DNA from: Silvania confinis
GTDB taxonomy: Bacteria; Pseudomonadota; Gammaproteobacteria; Enterobacterales; Enterobacteriaceae
DNA: 64,000 bases
NCBI RefSeq assembly: GCF_025564085.1
Contig: NZ_JAMGZJ010000078.1
Coordinates: 186,001 to 250,000 of the forward strand
Direction of reading: 5' to 3'
Made by a program: the position numbers and the translations under genes. Shown here piece by piece: positions 56,744 through 64,000 of this stretch (position 1 is its first letter; each line of letters begins with the position of its first letter). The notes under the pieces were generated by a model, which had not been told where the DNA came from, searched no databases, and saw nothing but the letters and a program-made list of their open reading frames with translations.

Positions 56744-59125
56744 ATGCCTGAGTTAACAAAAGACAAAGGTGGCCCTACAGAGGCCGCCGGGGTTTTCCCA
56801 TGGAACGCCCCGAAAAAAGCAGTAAACCCCTATCTGGACCCGGCGGAAGTTGCGCCGGTGTCTGCGCTTTCAAACCTGATCACTCTTTACGCTGCGGACA
56901 ACGAGCAGAAACAGCTGCGCCGCGAGGCGCTGAGTGATGAGGTCTGGGAACGCTATTTCTTCAATGAATCCCGTGATCCTGTTCAGCGTGAAATGGAACA
57001 GGACCAGCTCATCAGTCGCGCCAAAATGGCCCGCGAGCAGCAGTGCTTTAATTCCGATTTAATCATTCTGGCCAACGTCAGCGCCGAACCCGCCCACGTC
57101 AGCAAACCGCTACTGGAAAGGATTAAATTCTTCCAGGGCTTAGGAAGGCAAAAAGCATATTCCCGCTATCTGCGTGAAACCATCAGGCCTTGTCTTGAGC
57201 GACTGGAGTGTGTGCGTGAAAGTCAGGTGTCTGCCTCGTTTCGTTTTATGGCGAGTCATGAAGGACTTGAGGGCCTGCTGGTTCTGCCTGAAATGAACCA
57301 GGAGCAGGTCAAGCGTCTGTCTACGCTGGTTGCGGCACATATGAGCATGTGTCTCGATGCTGCCTGCAGCGATCTGTTTGTGACTGATGACGTCAAGCCG
57401 GAACAAATCCGCCAGTCATGGGAAAAGGTGGCCGCTGAGGCTATGCGCCTTGATGTGATTCCTCCCGCCTTTGAGCAGCTGCGCCGCAAGAAACGCCGTC
57501 GTAAGCCGGTGCCCTATGACCTTATTCCGGGTTCGCTGGCACGTATGCTGTGTGCAGACTGGTGGTATCGCAAGCTGTGGCAGATGCGCTGTGAGTGGCG
57601 GGAAGAACAGCTGCGCGCTGTTTGCCTTGTCAACAGGAAAGCGTCCCCATATGTCAGCTATGAAGCCGTGATCCACAAACGCGAGCAGCGCCGCAAATCG
57701 CTGGAGTTTTTCCAGTCGCATGAGCTGGTCAATGCCGACGGTGACACGCTGGATATGGAAGACGTGGTGAACGCCAGCAGCAGTAATCCTGCGCACCGCC
57801 GTAATGAAATGATGGCCTGCGTAAAAGGTCTGGAGCTGATCGCAGAAATGCGCGGCGACTGCGCTGTGTTTTATACCATCACCTGCCCGTCACGCTTCCA
57901 TGCGACCCTCAATAACGGCAGGCCCAATCCGAAGTGGACCAGCGAAACGGTCCGGCAGAGCAGTGACTATCTGGTCGATACATTCGCGGCATTCCGCAAA
58001 GCCATGCACAAAGCCGGGCTGCGCTGGTATGGCGTGCGCGTTGCCGAGCCGCATCACGACGGCACAGTGCACTGGCATCTGCTGTGCTTTATGCGCAAGA
58101 AAGACCGCCGCACCCTCACTGCGCTGCTACGTAAATTCGCCATTCGTGAAGACCGCGCCGAGCTGGGCCACAATACCGGCCCGCGATTCAAGTCTGAACT
58201 CATCAATCCACGTAAAGGCACGCCGACCAGCTACATCGCCAAATACATCAGCAAGAACATCGACGGGCGCGGACTGGCAAAAGAGATCAGCAAGGAAACC
58301 GGCAAATCACTGCGCGACAGTGCCGAGCACGTCAGCGCCTGGGCATCGCTTCACCGTGTTCAACAATTCCGTTTCTTTGGTATTCCAGGACGTCAGGCAT
58401 ACCGCGAGCTGCGACTGCTGGCCGGGCAGGCCGCGAGAGCGCAGGGTGACAAAAAAGCCGGCGCGCCGGTTCTGGAAAATCCGCGACTCGATGCCGTGTT
58501 GGCCGCCGCTGATGTGGGCTGTTTTGCCACCTACATCATGAAGCAGGGCGGCGTTCTGGTTCCCCGTAAAAATCACCTTATCCGAACCGCATACGAGCTT
58601 AACGACGAACCAGGCACCTACGGCGATCACGGCATCCGCATCTATGGCATCTGGTCCCCGATTGTTGAGGGCACGATCTGCACGCACGCGATGAAGTGGA
58701 AAATGGTTCGTAAGGCCGTTGACCTTCGGGAGGCGACAGCCGACCAGGGCGCTCGCGCCCCTTGGACTCGTGGCAATAACTGTCCCCCTGTTGAAAAAAT
58801 GTACCAAACAGGGGGCGAAATACCGGGCAGCGAAGAACCTGCAGCGCTGCCAGACTTCGAGAACATGAGCAAAAAGGAACTGCGCGAGCTAACGGCCAGG
58901 CTGAGACTGGTCAAACCGAAGCGGCGGAAAGGGTACAAACAGGAAATTACAGAATACCAACGGCTGCAGCTCGAAGCGGAGCTGAGGTCGCGAGGGTTTG
59001 ACGCCAGCGAAACGGAAGTGGATCTGCTCCTGCGTGGCGGAAGTATTCCCTCCGGGGCGGGGCTGCGTCTTTTCTATCGGAATCAACGTCTACAGGAAGA
59101 TGACAAATGGCGTCAGTGGTACTGA
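56744..59125 (+). CDS. Rolling-circle replication initiator, P2 gene A type
   Basis: 793 residues from the ATG at 56744 (GTG at 56741 also possible). HUH motif near residue 444: [11 protein letters not shown]. The twin catalytic tyrosines lie in [10 protein letters not shown] near 498 and 502, four residues apart as in P2 gpA. It nicks the phage origin, which in P2 lies inside this gene, to start replication. Slightly longer than P2 gpA (761). Confidence 0.93.
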   Translation: MPELTKDKGGPTEAAGVFPWNAPKKAVNPYLDPAEVAPVSALSNLITLYAADNEQKQLRREALSDEVWERYFFNESRDPVQREMEQDQLISRAKMAREQQCFNSDLIILANVSAEPAHVSKPLLERIKFFQGLGRQKAYSRYLRETIRPCLERLECVRESQVSASFRFMASHEGLEGLLVLPEMNQEQVKRLSTLVAAHMSMCLDAACSDLFVTDDVKPEQIRQSWEKVAAEAMRLDVIPPAFEQLRRKKRRRKPVPYDLIPGSLARMLCADWWYRKLWQMRCEWREEQLRAVCLVNRKASPYVSYEAVIHKREQRRKSLEFFQSHELVNADGDTLDMEDVVNASSSNPAHRRNEMMACVKGLELIAEMRGDCAVFYTITCPSRFHATLNNGRPNPKWTSETVRQSSDYLVDTFAAFRKAMHKAGLRWYGVRVAEPHHDGTVHWHLLCFMRKKDRRTLTALLRKFAIREDRAELGHNTGPRFKSELINPRKGTPTSYIAKYISKNIDGRGLAKEISKETGKSLRDSAEHVSAWASLHRVQQFRFFGIPGRQAYRELRLLAGQAARAQGDKKAGAPVLENPRLDAVLAAADVGCFATYIMKQGGVLVPRKNHLIRTAYELNDEPGTYGDHGIRIYGIWSPIVEGTICTHAMKWKMVRKAVDLREATADQGARAPWTRGNNCPPVEKMYQTGGEIPGSEEPAALPDFENMSKKELRELTARLRLVKPKRRKGYKQEITEYQRLQLEAELRSRGFDASETEVDLLLRGGSIPSGAGLRLFYRNQRLQEDDKWRQWY

Positions 59126-59204
59126 GAAAGACAGGATTGAGGCTATCTATTAATCAAAGGGTTAGCTGAGTAAAAAACCATTTCAGCTTTAAATACATAT
59201 GTTG

Positions 59205-59224
59205 TACTGTATATATAAACAGTA
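59205..59224 (+). promoter_or_regulatory. LexA box (SOS operator)
   Basis: TACTGTATATATAAACAGTA matches the LexA consensus TACTG-(TA)5-CAGTA at all but one position. It lies 17 bases before the start codon of the next gene. This is the place of the LexA-controlled p95/tum operon in phage 186. Confidence 0.85.
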
Positions 59225-59240
59225 ACAAGGGGAGGGAGTT

Positions 59241-59426
59241 GTGAACGATTTGTTCATGGAGTCACTTGCATTGCAGCGGATAGAACTTATGGCCCGGCTG
59301 GTCGCCAGCTCAGATTGTAGCGATGACGACAAGGAGGTTGCGATTTCGTGGCTTTCGGAGCTGACGAGCGATCTGGTTACCAGGCTGAATGAGTATGGAG
59401 TGAGGCAAGATGAAAGTACGCATTAG
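59241..59426 (+). CDS. Small SOS-controlled phage protein
   Basis: 61 residues from a GTG with GGGAGGGAG upstream. Acidic and helical (LQRIELMARLVASSDCSDDDKEVAISWLSELTSDLV). First gene after the LexA box, so made on DNA damage. By position it is a candidate for antirepressor or induction function like 186 Tum, but the sequence does not look like the DinI-like Tum domain I remember. Confidence 0.65.
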   Translation: MNDLFMESLALQRIELMARLVASSDCSDDDKEVAISWLSELTSDLVTRLNEYGVRQDESTH

Positions 59427-59810
59427 TGATTTTGCACCGTGGGAAGCTCCCTCCCGTACGGCAATCCGCTGCACGACGATGCTGTGCATGCCTATGGTGC
59501 ATGGATTCGCATGATCCAAATATGATCTCTACGGGCTGGAGCCGCCAGAACTGGCGCGCTTTTCGGCCCGTCATGCACCTGCATGAAAACCACTACACAA
59601 AGCGGGCAGGCGTGGCGGGGATACGAGCGCGCGGTGGTGGTGGTAATTGCGTGCAATTTTCAAACCATTCTCGAGGTATCTGTGATGTGGTTCGATTTTT
59701 GGTCAAACTGGTTCAATTATTCGGTTTTTGGGTCTGTTGTGGCTGCTATTTAGCATTATTGGTGTATGATTGTTTTCATTGTGGTTGGCGTTTGCCGTAA
59801 AGGTGGTTGA
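59410..59810 (+). other. Degenerate region between the SOS gene and ietA
   Basis: About 380 bases without a clear intact gene. A 34-codon ORF starts at 59410 (MKVRISDFAPWEAPSRTAIR...), then continues as recognisable protein-like sequence in another frame (ISTGWSRQNWRAFRPVMHLH near 59522-59581), which suggests a frameshifted small phage gene. A 22-codon aromatic, hydrophobic ORF lies at 59685-59753 after GAGGT (MWFDFWSNWFNYSVFGSVVA...). I see no terminator, so SOS transcription may run into ietA. Confidence 0.4.
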
Positions 59811-60893
59811 ATGATTAATGTTACGAATGAAATGCTCATTGATGTAGTCAGTGATGCACTTGCAGGGAAGAGAGAAAGCCTTCTCATGCGACTGAGAGTT
59901 ATGGCAAAAAAACTCAAGAAAGAATCTCCTGAGTTAGCGAACAAACTTGAAAGCCTGCTTCTGCATACCAGCGGTGCTGTCGCTGTTGAGCGCGCCCAGC
60001 CTCTGATACCTAAAGCAGCTCCAGTTGATGCTGACAGTAGGCAAAAGTTGTTAGTTGAAACTTATCCTGTGGTTATTGATGTAGAACCTGTTTGGCCTAG
60101 CAAAACTGATGTGCAATTAAATCGATTTGTGATCGAATGGGAAATGAAAGAACGTCTTTATAAGGAGGGGCTTCACCCTTCCAGGTCTCTTCTTATGGGG
60201 GGACCTCCGGGAGTTGGAAAGACGTTAGCTGCAAAATGGTTGGCTAGTAAGCTTGATATGCCGCTTCTTACACTGGATCTTGCGAGTGTAATGAGCAGCT
60301 ATTTAGGTAAAACCGGAAATAACATAAAAGCGGTTCTTAATTATGCTTCGTCATTTCCATGTGTGCTGTTACTTGATGAATTTGATGCAATTGCTAAAAA
60401 AAGAGATGATGCAACGGATGTAGGAGAACTCAAGCGATTAGTTACTGTGCTTTTACAAGCTATTGATGAGTGGCCTAATACCTCTGTACTAATTGCTGCT
60501 ACAAACCATTCAGAATTACTCGATCCTGCTGCATGGAGACGATTTGATAGGGTGATTGATTTTGACTATCCAACAAAAGATCTAATTCAAAAATATTTAA
60601 TATCTAAAGATATTGGCGATAATTTGGCTGGGTATATTTCGGCTAGATTGGATAAGGTATCTTATGCTGTAATTGAAAGAGCTATCAATCAGGCTAAGCG
60701 TAATTCTATTATAGAAAACTCTCCGTTAAGTTCATCGTTGATTGATGAGTTATTAGAAGGGGAGTCTATTGAAGATGTTATTAGAACAATGTTAGCTGAA
60801 AATGTTGCGCAAAGGAAAATTTCACGCGACCTAGGCATACCTAGAACTCAGGTCAGTAAATTTGTGAAGACAGAGGACGAAGGAAATGAATGA
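59811..60893 (+). CDS. ietA: Cargo module 2: AAA ATPase, IetA-like
   Basis: 360 residues, AT-rich. An N-terminal helical part (about 1-60) precedes a classic AAA domain: Walker A GGPPGVGKT (130-138), Walker B VLLLDEFD (185-192), sensor 1 AATN (229-232) and an Arg pair AWRRFDR near 243. The lid follows. The C-terminus QRKISRDLGIPRTQVSKFVK looks like a helix-turn-helix. Start follows AAGGTGG. It overlaps the subtilase gene by 8 bases, the architecture of the IetAS pair first described on the Agrobacterium Ti plasmid and later reported as antiphage. It probably controls or targets the protease. Confidence 0.88.
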   Translation: MINVTNEMLIDVVSDALAGKRESLLMRLRVMAKKLKKESPELANKLESLLLHTSGAVAVERAQPLIPKAAPVDADSRQKLLVETYPVVIDVEPVWPSKTDVQLNRFVIEWEMKERLYKEGLHPSRSLLMGGPPGVGKTLAAKWLASKLDMPLLTLDLASVMSSYLGKTGNNIKAVLNYASSFPCVLLLDEFDAIAKKRDDATDVGELKRLVTVLLQAIDEWPNTSVLIAATNHSELLDPAAWRRFDRVIDFDYPTKDLIQKYLISKDIGDNLAGYISARLDKVSYAVIERAINQAKRNSIIENSPLSSSLIDELLEGESIEDVIRTMLAENVAQRKISRDLGIPRTQVSKFVKTEDEGNE

Positions 60894-63078
60894 CAAGAAT
60901 ATGTTGTTAGGATATGGGGAAACTCTAACTGGTTCAATAAAATTGAATCGGGGTGGCGGTGGTAAAAATAAGCCTTATACCTACTCTGAAAATAAACCTG
61001 TTATTTCCGAGCAATTGAGTGAGTTAATTTCTGAAATCAATAAAATTCCGCTTTCAGCAATGCCTGAGGGCAAGGCTGTGGCGAAATTTGTACTGCATCC
61101 AACATTTCTAGCTAAAAGCTATTTCCCTGTAGGACTGCTGGATAGATTTTCTCTTGGTAGTATCGGTAGTAAAGCTATTAAAATTAAGCCTAGAAAGGAT
61201 ATCAAAAAGAAAGGCCGGAAAGATGAATATACAACGGCCTGTATTTATGTTTCCGGTAAGCAGGAAAGCTTTCAGCAATTTCTTGATGCTGTCAATAAAG
61301 ATGCGCTAACGAAAGGACAGCAGGATGACTTTATTACGCTGGAAAGCATTTCAATGCTTGAAGTGTCTGATAAAGTAAAATCAATCAATAATCATGAAAT
61401 GATGAATATTGAGGTGGCTCTTCATACTCCAGAAAACACCTCAAACGTAATTGATTCTTTTGAATCCTTCGCTTTGCAAAATGGTGCTTTCATTGATACA
61501 GCAAGAAGTATAAAAGTTAAAGGCTTAACCTTTATGCCAATTAAGGCAAGTAAAGATGTTGCTTTAAAATTGGCTGAGTTTTCTTTCCTTAGAACGCTTA
61601 GAGAACTTCCTGAATTAAGATTAAGCGAACCAGTTATATCGCGCTCTGTGTCACAAACTTCGCATCTTAGTTTGCCTACTGAGGGGGCTGTGAATCCACA
61701 TTTAAAGGTAGCTATATTCGACGGTGGCCTAGGTGTGGATGATTTCAGCCCATGGGTTACTGAGTACACCTTTAATGGCAACTCTGCCACAAGTGCTAAG
61801 CTGCTTTCTCACGGTCAGGATGTAACGTCCACAGTTCTGTTTGGCGTTCTGGGTATGGACACCGAGAAATTGATGGTGCCCTTTTGCAATATAGATCATT
61901 ACCGTGTTTTGGATTCGAATATTAATAATACGGATGTTGATCTCTTTGATGTTTTGATTCGAATTAAAAGTGTTTTAGAACAAAATCATTATGATTATGT
62001 GAATTTAAGTTTAGGGCCAAGATTACCAGTTGATGATGATGATGTTCATGTGTGGACTTCTACGCTAGAGGAAATTCTTGCAACTGGTGAAACGCTTTGC
62101 ACTATTGCAGTAGGCAATGATGGTCATCTCCCTGCTCAATTAAACAGAATCCAGCCTCCAGCAGACTTGGTTAATGGGTTGTCTGTCGGTGCGGCGACAT
62201 CTTTATCTGAAGACTGGGAGCGGTGCTCCTACAGTTGCATTGGGCCAGGACGAAGCCCCGGTTTTGTAAAACCAGATGGGGTCGCATTTGGTGGGAATGA
62301 GGATGAACCTTTTCAGGTATACAGTCCAATGCTTAATGGGCTTGCTAGCACTGCCGGAACGAGTTTTTCAGCACCGTTGGTGTTGCGACAGGCTATAGCG
62401 TTAAGTTCATCGCTGCAATATAACATCACGCCTCTGACTGCTAAGGCACTTCTTATACATCACGCTGAATGTAAAAAAATTAACCGCCACGAGGTAGGTT
62501 GGGGTCGTTTCCCTCATGAGCTGAGTGAAGTGATATTCTGCGGGGATGATGAGGTAAAAGTTATCTATCAAGGAAAACTGAAGCCATCCCAACACATGCG
62601 AGCGCTTATTCCTGTTCCCGAAATTCTGATGAAAGGCCGAGTGAATTTGAGGGCAACATTCTGCTTCTCAAGTCCAGTAGATGCTGAGCATCCTTTAAAC
62701 TACACCAGAAGTGGATTGGAAGTGACTATGCGTAAGGGCATATCGGATAGTGATGGACTAACGTTCCCTCTTTTCAACCTGAAAAATGTTTATGCTGATG
62801 AAAATGAGCAGCGCATTGATGCCCATAAATGGGAGACGACGCTAAGAAGCGAACATACCTTTAAAGAAGGTGAGTTAACTAATCCTTGCTTTGACATCGC
62901 TTATTATGGTCGCGATTGCGGGATGCCTGTTGATGTGGATGAGTTAGATGAATTGCCTTATGTTCTTATTGTAACTTTATCAGCTGAGGAAATGCCTGAT
63001 TTATATAACCTGATAAGGCAAAAATATCAGACATTGCAGCCTATCCAGGTTCAGCAGCAAATTATTTTGCGTGCTTAA
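60886..63078 (+). CDS. ietS: Cargo module 2: subtilisin-like serine protease, IetS-like
   Basis: 730 residues without signal peptide, so it acts in the cytoplasm. About 265 N-terminal residues of unknown fold begin with a Gly/Lys-rich SIKLNRGGGGKNKPY. The S8 domain follows with Asp279 (AIFDGG), His309 (LLSHGQDVTS), oxyanion Asn411 (AVGNDG) and Ser493 (AGTSFSAP), in canonical order. About 230 C-terminal residues follow, probably beta-rich. All catalytic residues are present, so the enzyme should be active. Translationally coupled to the ATPase. The protease is the expected toxic effector. Confidence 0.9.
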   Translation: MNDKNMLLGYGETLTGSIKLNRGGGGKNKPYTYSENKPVISEQLSELISEINKIPLSAMPEGKAVAKFVLHPTFLAKSYFPVGLLDRFSLGSIGSKAIKIKPRKDIKKKGRKDEYTTACIYVSGKQESFQQFLDAVNKDALTKGQQDDFITLESISMLEVSDKVKSINNHEMMNIEVALHTPENTSNVIDSFESFALQNGAFIDTARSIKVKGLTFMPIKASKDVALKLAEFSFLRTLRELPELRLSEPVISRSVSQTSHLSLPTEGAVNPHLKVAIFDGGLGVDDFSPWVTEYTFNGNSATSAKLLSHGQDVTSTVLFGVLGMDTEKLMVPFCNIDHYRVLDSNINNTDVDLFDVLIRIKSVLEQNHYDYVNLSLGPRLPVDDDDVHVWTSTLEEILATGETLCTIAVGNDGHLPAQLNRIQPPADLVNGLSVGAATSLSEDWERCSYSCIGPGRSPGFVKPDGVAFGGNEDEPFQVYSPMLNGLASTAGTSFSAPLVLRQAIALSSSLQYNITPLTAKALLIHHAECKKINRHEVGWGRFPHELSEVIFCGDDEVKVIYQGKLKPSQHMRALIPVPEILMKGRVNLRATFCFSSPVDAEHPLNYTRSGLEVTMRKGISDSDGLTFPLFNLKNVYADENEQRIDAHKWETTLRSEHTFKEGELTNPCFDIAYYGRDCGMPVDVDELDELPYVLIVTLSAEEMPDLYNLIRQKYQTLQPIQVQQQIILRA

Positions 63079-63084
63079 TGTAAA

Positions 63085-63108
63085 AGGGGCTTATGCCCCT
63101 CTTTTTTT
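63085..63108. terminator. Terminator between ietS and portal gene
   Basis: AGGGGC-TTAT-GCCCCT followed by CTTTTTTT, seven bases after the ietS stop codon; A residues on the left let it also serve the convergent portal gene. Confidence 0.85.
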
Positions 63109-63126
63109 AATGTCGACTGTTTTTTA

Positions 63127-64000
63127 TCATTCGCTCTGAATGTCCAAGGTATAAGGCTCAAAGCGGAGTAGCTCCTCCCCAATCCAGTCATTCAGCCCCT
63201 GCAGCCGTTTCTGTAATGGCATCAGCTCGTTGCGGACAAAGACGAGGCTGGCCTTCTCCACATCCCCAAACCCCCCAACATTGCTTGGCATGATCCCCAT
63301 CATCTGCGGCGGTACGCGGTGCGCTGCCATCATGTCGTCCCGGCTCACGTTCTTGATATTCAGAAACTCATCCTTTGCCGCCACCTCTGACAGAGGGATG
63401 ATCTGAATACCGTCCTTTTTGCCGTTGGGCGAGTACATAAACAAGTTGCGGAAGTTGCCCGGCCCTTTGGCGCTTTTCATCGCTTGGCGGATGTTGTTCA
63501 CATCCTCCTGATTCTGCGCTGCATCGGTCATATACATGATGAACCCTGCATGACTGCCGTTGATGTAATACTTGCGGCGAAACAGCGTGGCGGACTCATT
63601 CAGCAGGGCGGAGGGAATGGCGGACAGGTATTCCGGCAGGCCGTATATCTCCTGGTTCAGGTCAGGCTCCATCAGGTGAAAAATGCTGCCTTTGGTGAAC
63701 TCGTACGGCTGCGTGGTCATCCCGTATTGTACAAACCAGTAGGTATCCAGATCCACGCCACGCCGGGTGTATTTCGCCAGCGAAGGCTCCAGCGACAGAA
63801 TGCCGCCGAGGCGGTTGGTGCGCTTCTCAAGATAGGCGTTTCCGAATACCAGATAGTCCTGCACAAACCGGCTGAACGCCTGCTGGCTGAGCAACGAGTG
63901 CGGGATAAAGGTGCTGGTCAGAATGTTGCGCTTCACTGCAATCGGTGAACTGTGATGCACGGCGGCGCGATAGGTGCGCGCCAGCCCGTCAAAGCTGACC
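63127..64000 (-). CDS. Q: Phage portal protein (P2 gpQ, PBSX family), 3' part
   Basis: The reading frame runs past the right window edge (VSFDGLARTYRAAVHHSSPIAV continues upstream of the GTG at 63960), so the start is outside. LSLEPSLAKYTRRG, LMEPDLNQEIYGLPEYLSAI and HRVPPQMMGIMPSNVGGFGD are P2 portal segments. Portals form the dodecameric ring for DNA packaging. The gene heads the leftward packaging/late genes in P2-like phages. Confidence 0.92.
   Translation of the reverse strand, partial: VSFDGLARTYRAAVHHSSPIAVKRNILTSTFIPHSLLSQQAFSRFVQDYLVFGNAYLEKRTNRLGGILSLEPSLAKYTRRGVDLDTYWFVQYGMTTQPYEFTKGSIFHLMEPDLNQEIYGLPEYLSAIPSALLNESATLFRRKYYINGSHAGFIMYMTDAAQNQEDVNNIRQAMKSAKGPGNFRNLFMYSPNGKKDGIQIIPLSEVAAKDEFLNIKNVSRDDMMAAHRVPPQMMGIMPSNVGGFGDVEKASLVFVRNELMPLQKRLQGLNDWIGEELLRFEPYTLDIQSE

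Larger units (their letters stand above)
51240..64000. mobile_element. P2/186-type prophage, left part (continues beyond the window)
   Basis: Gene order int - cargo - CI / apl-cox - CII - fil-like - small early genes - A - SOS gene - cargo - portal Q is that of P2-like phages in the prophage orientation. The left junction lies between crtZ (51202) and the end of int (51385). The exact att core cannot be fixed without the right end. Two AT-rich cargo blocks stand out from the GC-rich host and core phage genes. Confidence 0.93.

Noticed and set aside
59426..59800. 124-codon ORF before ietA as an intact gene
   Set aside because: No ribosome binding site at its start, Cys/Trp-rich odd composition at the end, and a recognisable segment only in the middle; better read as a frameshifted remnant.
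1..64000. CRISPR arrays, tRNA, rRNA genes or insertion sequences
   Set aside because: I looked for regularly spaced repeats, tRNA-like cloverleafs and transposase motifs and saw none; all repeats seen are REP-type or terminator hairpins.

Overview
The window is chromosomal DNA from a member of the Enterobacteriaceae. Most of the first 45 kb follows the Escherichia coli order from mntR through fsaA, moeBA, gsiABCD, rimO, bssR and dacC to ybjK, with proteins close to the E. coli ones in length and sequence. A crt carotenoid cluster and several non-E. coli insertions suggest a yellow-pigmented relative of Enterobacter, Leclercia or Cronobacter. I cannot name the species from this window alone.

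Layout. 1-4172: mntR (cut by the window edge), ybiR, ldtB, ybiT. 4235-9260: inserted sugar locus of a GH31 glycosidase, an ExuT-like MFS transporter and a divergent LacI-type regulator. 9257-15919: ybiU, ybiV, the glycyl-radical pair pflF/pflE and fsaA. A 14-bp palindrome recurs upstream of ybiU and pflE/fsaA, with a weaker copy before ybiV, and a perfect FNR box lies between pflE and fsaA. 16051-24503: molybdopterin genes moeBA, then iaaA-gsiABCD for glutathione import. 24556-28195: PQQ glucose dehydrogenase, a GNAT acetyltransferase, and an unknown gene whose ribosome binding site is buried in a hairpin. 28494-35169: rimO, a small ORF, a LysR regulator, bssR, yliI, gstB, dacC. 35226-38575: inserted block with a frameshifted acyltransferase, an MFS exporter and a LysR regulator. 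38677-44986: deoR, ybjG and a second PAP2 phosphatase behind a PmrA box, mdfA, ybjI, ybjJ, ybjK. 45225-51202: crtE-idi-crtY-crtI-crtB with overlapping ends, and convergent crtZ. There is no crtX, so the expected end product is free zeaxanthin. REP-like repeats are scattered between genes.

From about 51.2 kb to the window end lies a P2/186-type prophage: integrase, CI-type repressor, Apl/Cox-like protein, CII, Fil-like protein, small early proteins, replication gene A and the start of the portal gene Q. It carries two AT-rich cargo modules. Module 1 (52529-54188) is an unrecognised cytosolic protein plus a four-helix membrane protein, packed directly behind the repressor cistron, so probably expressed in the lysogen. 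It is the best candidate for an undescribed system. Module 2 (59811-63078) is an AAA ATPase overlapping a subtilisin-like protease, which matches the known IetAS architecture (plasmid stability and antiphage). It lies between gene A and gene Q, downstream of a near-perfect LexA box, where phage 186 has its SOS-controlled tum operon.

Bases for these calls: gene identities come from remembered family sequences and visible motifs; start codons were chosen from ribosome binding sites; regulatory sites were found by eye. No database search was possible.
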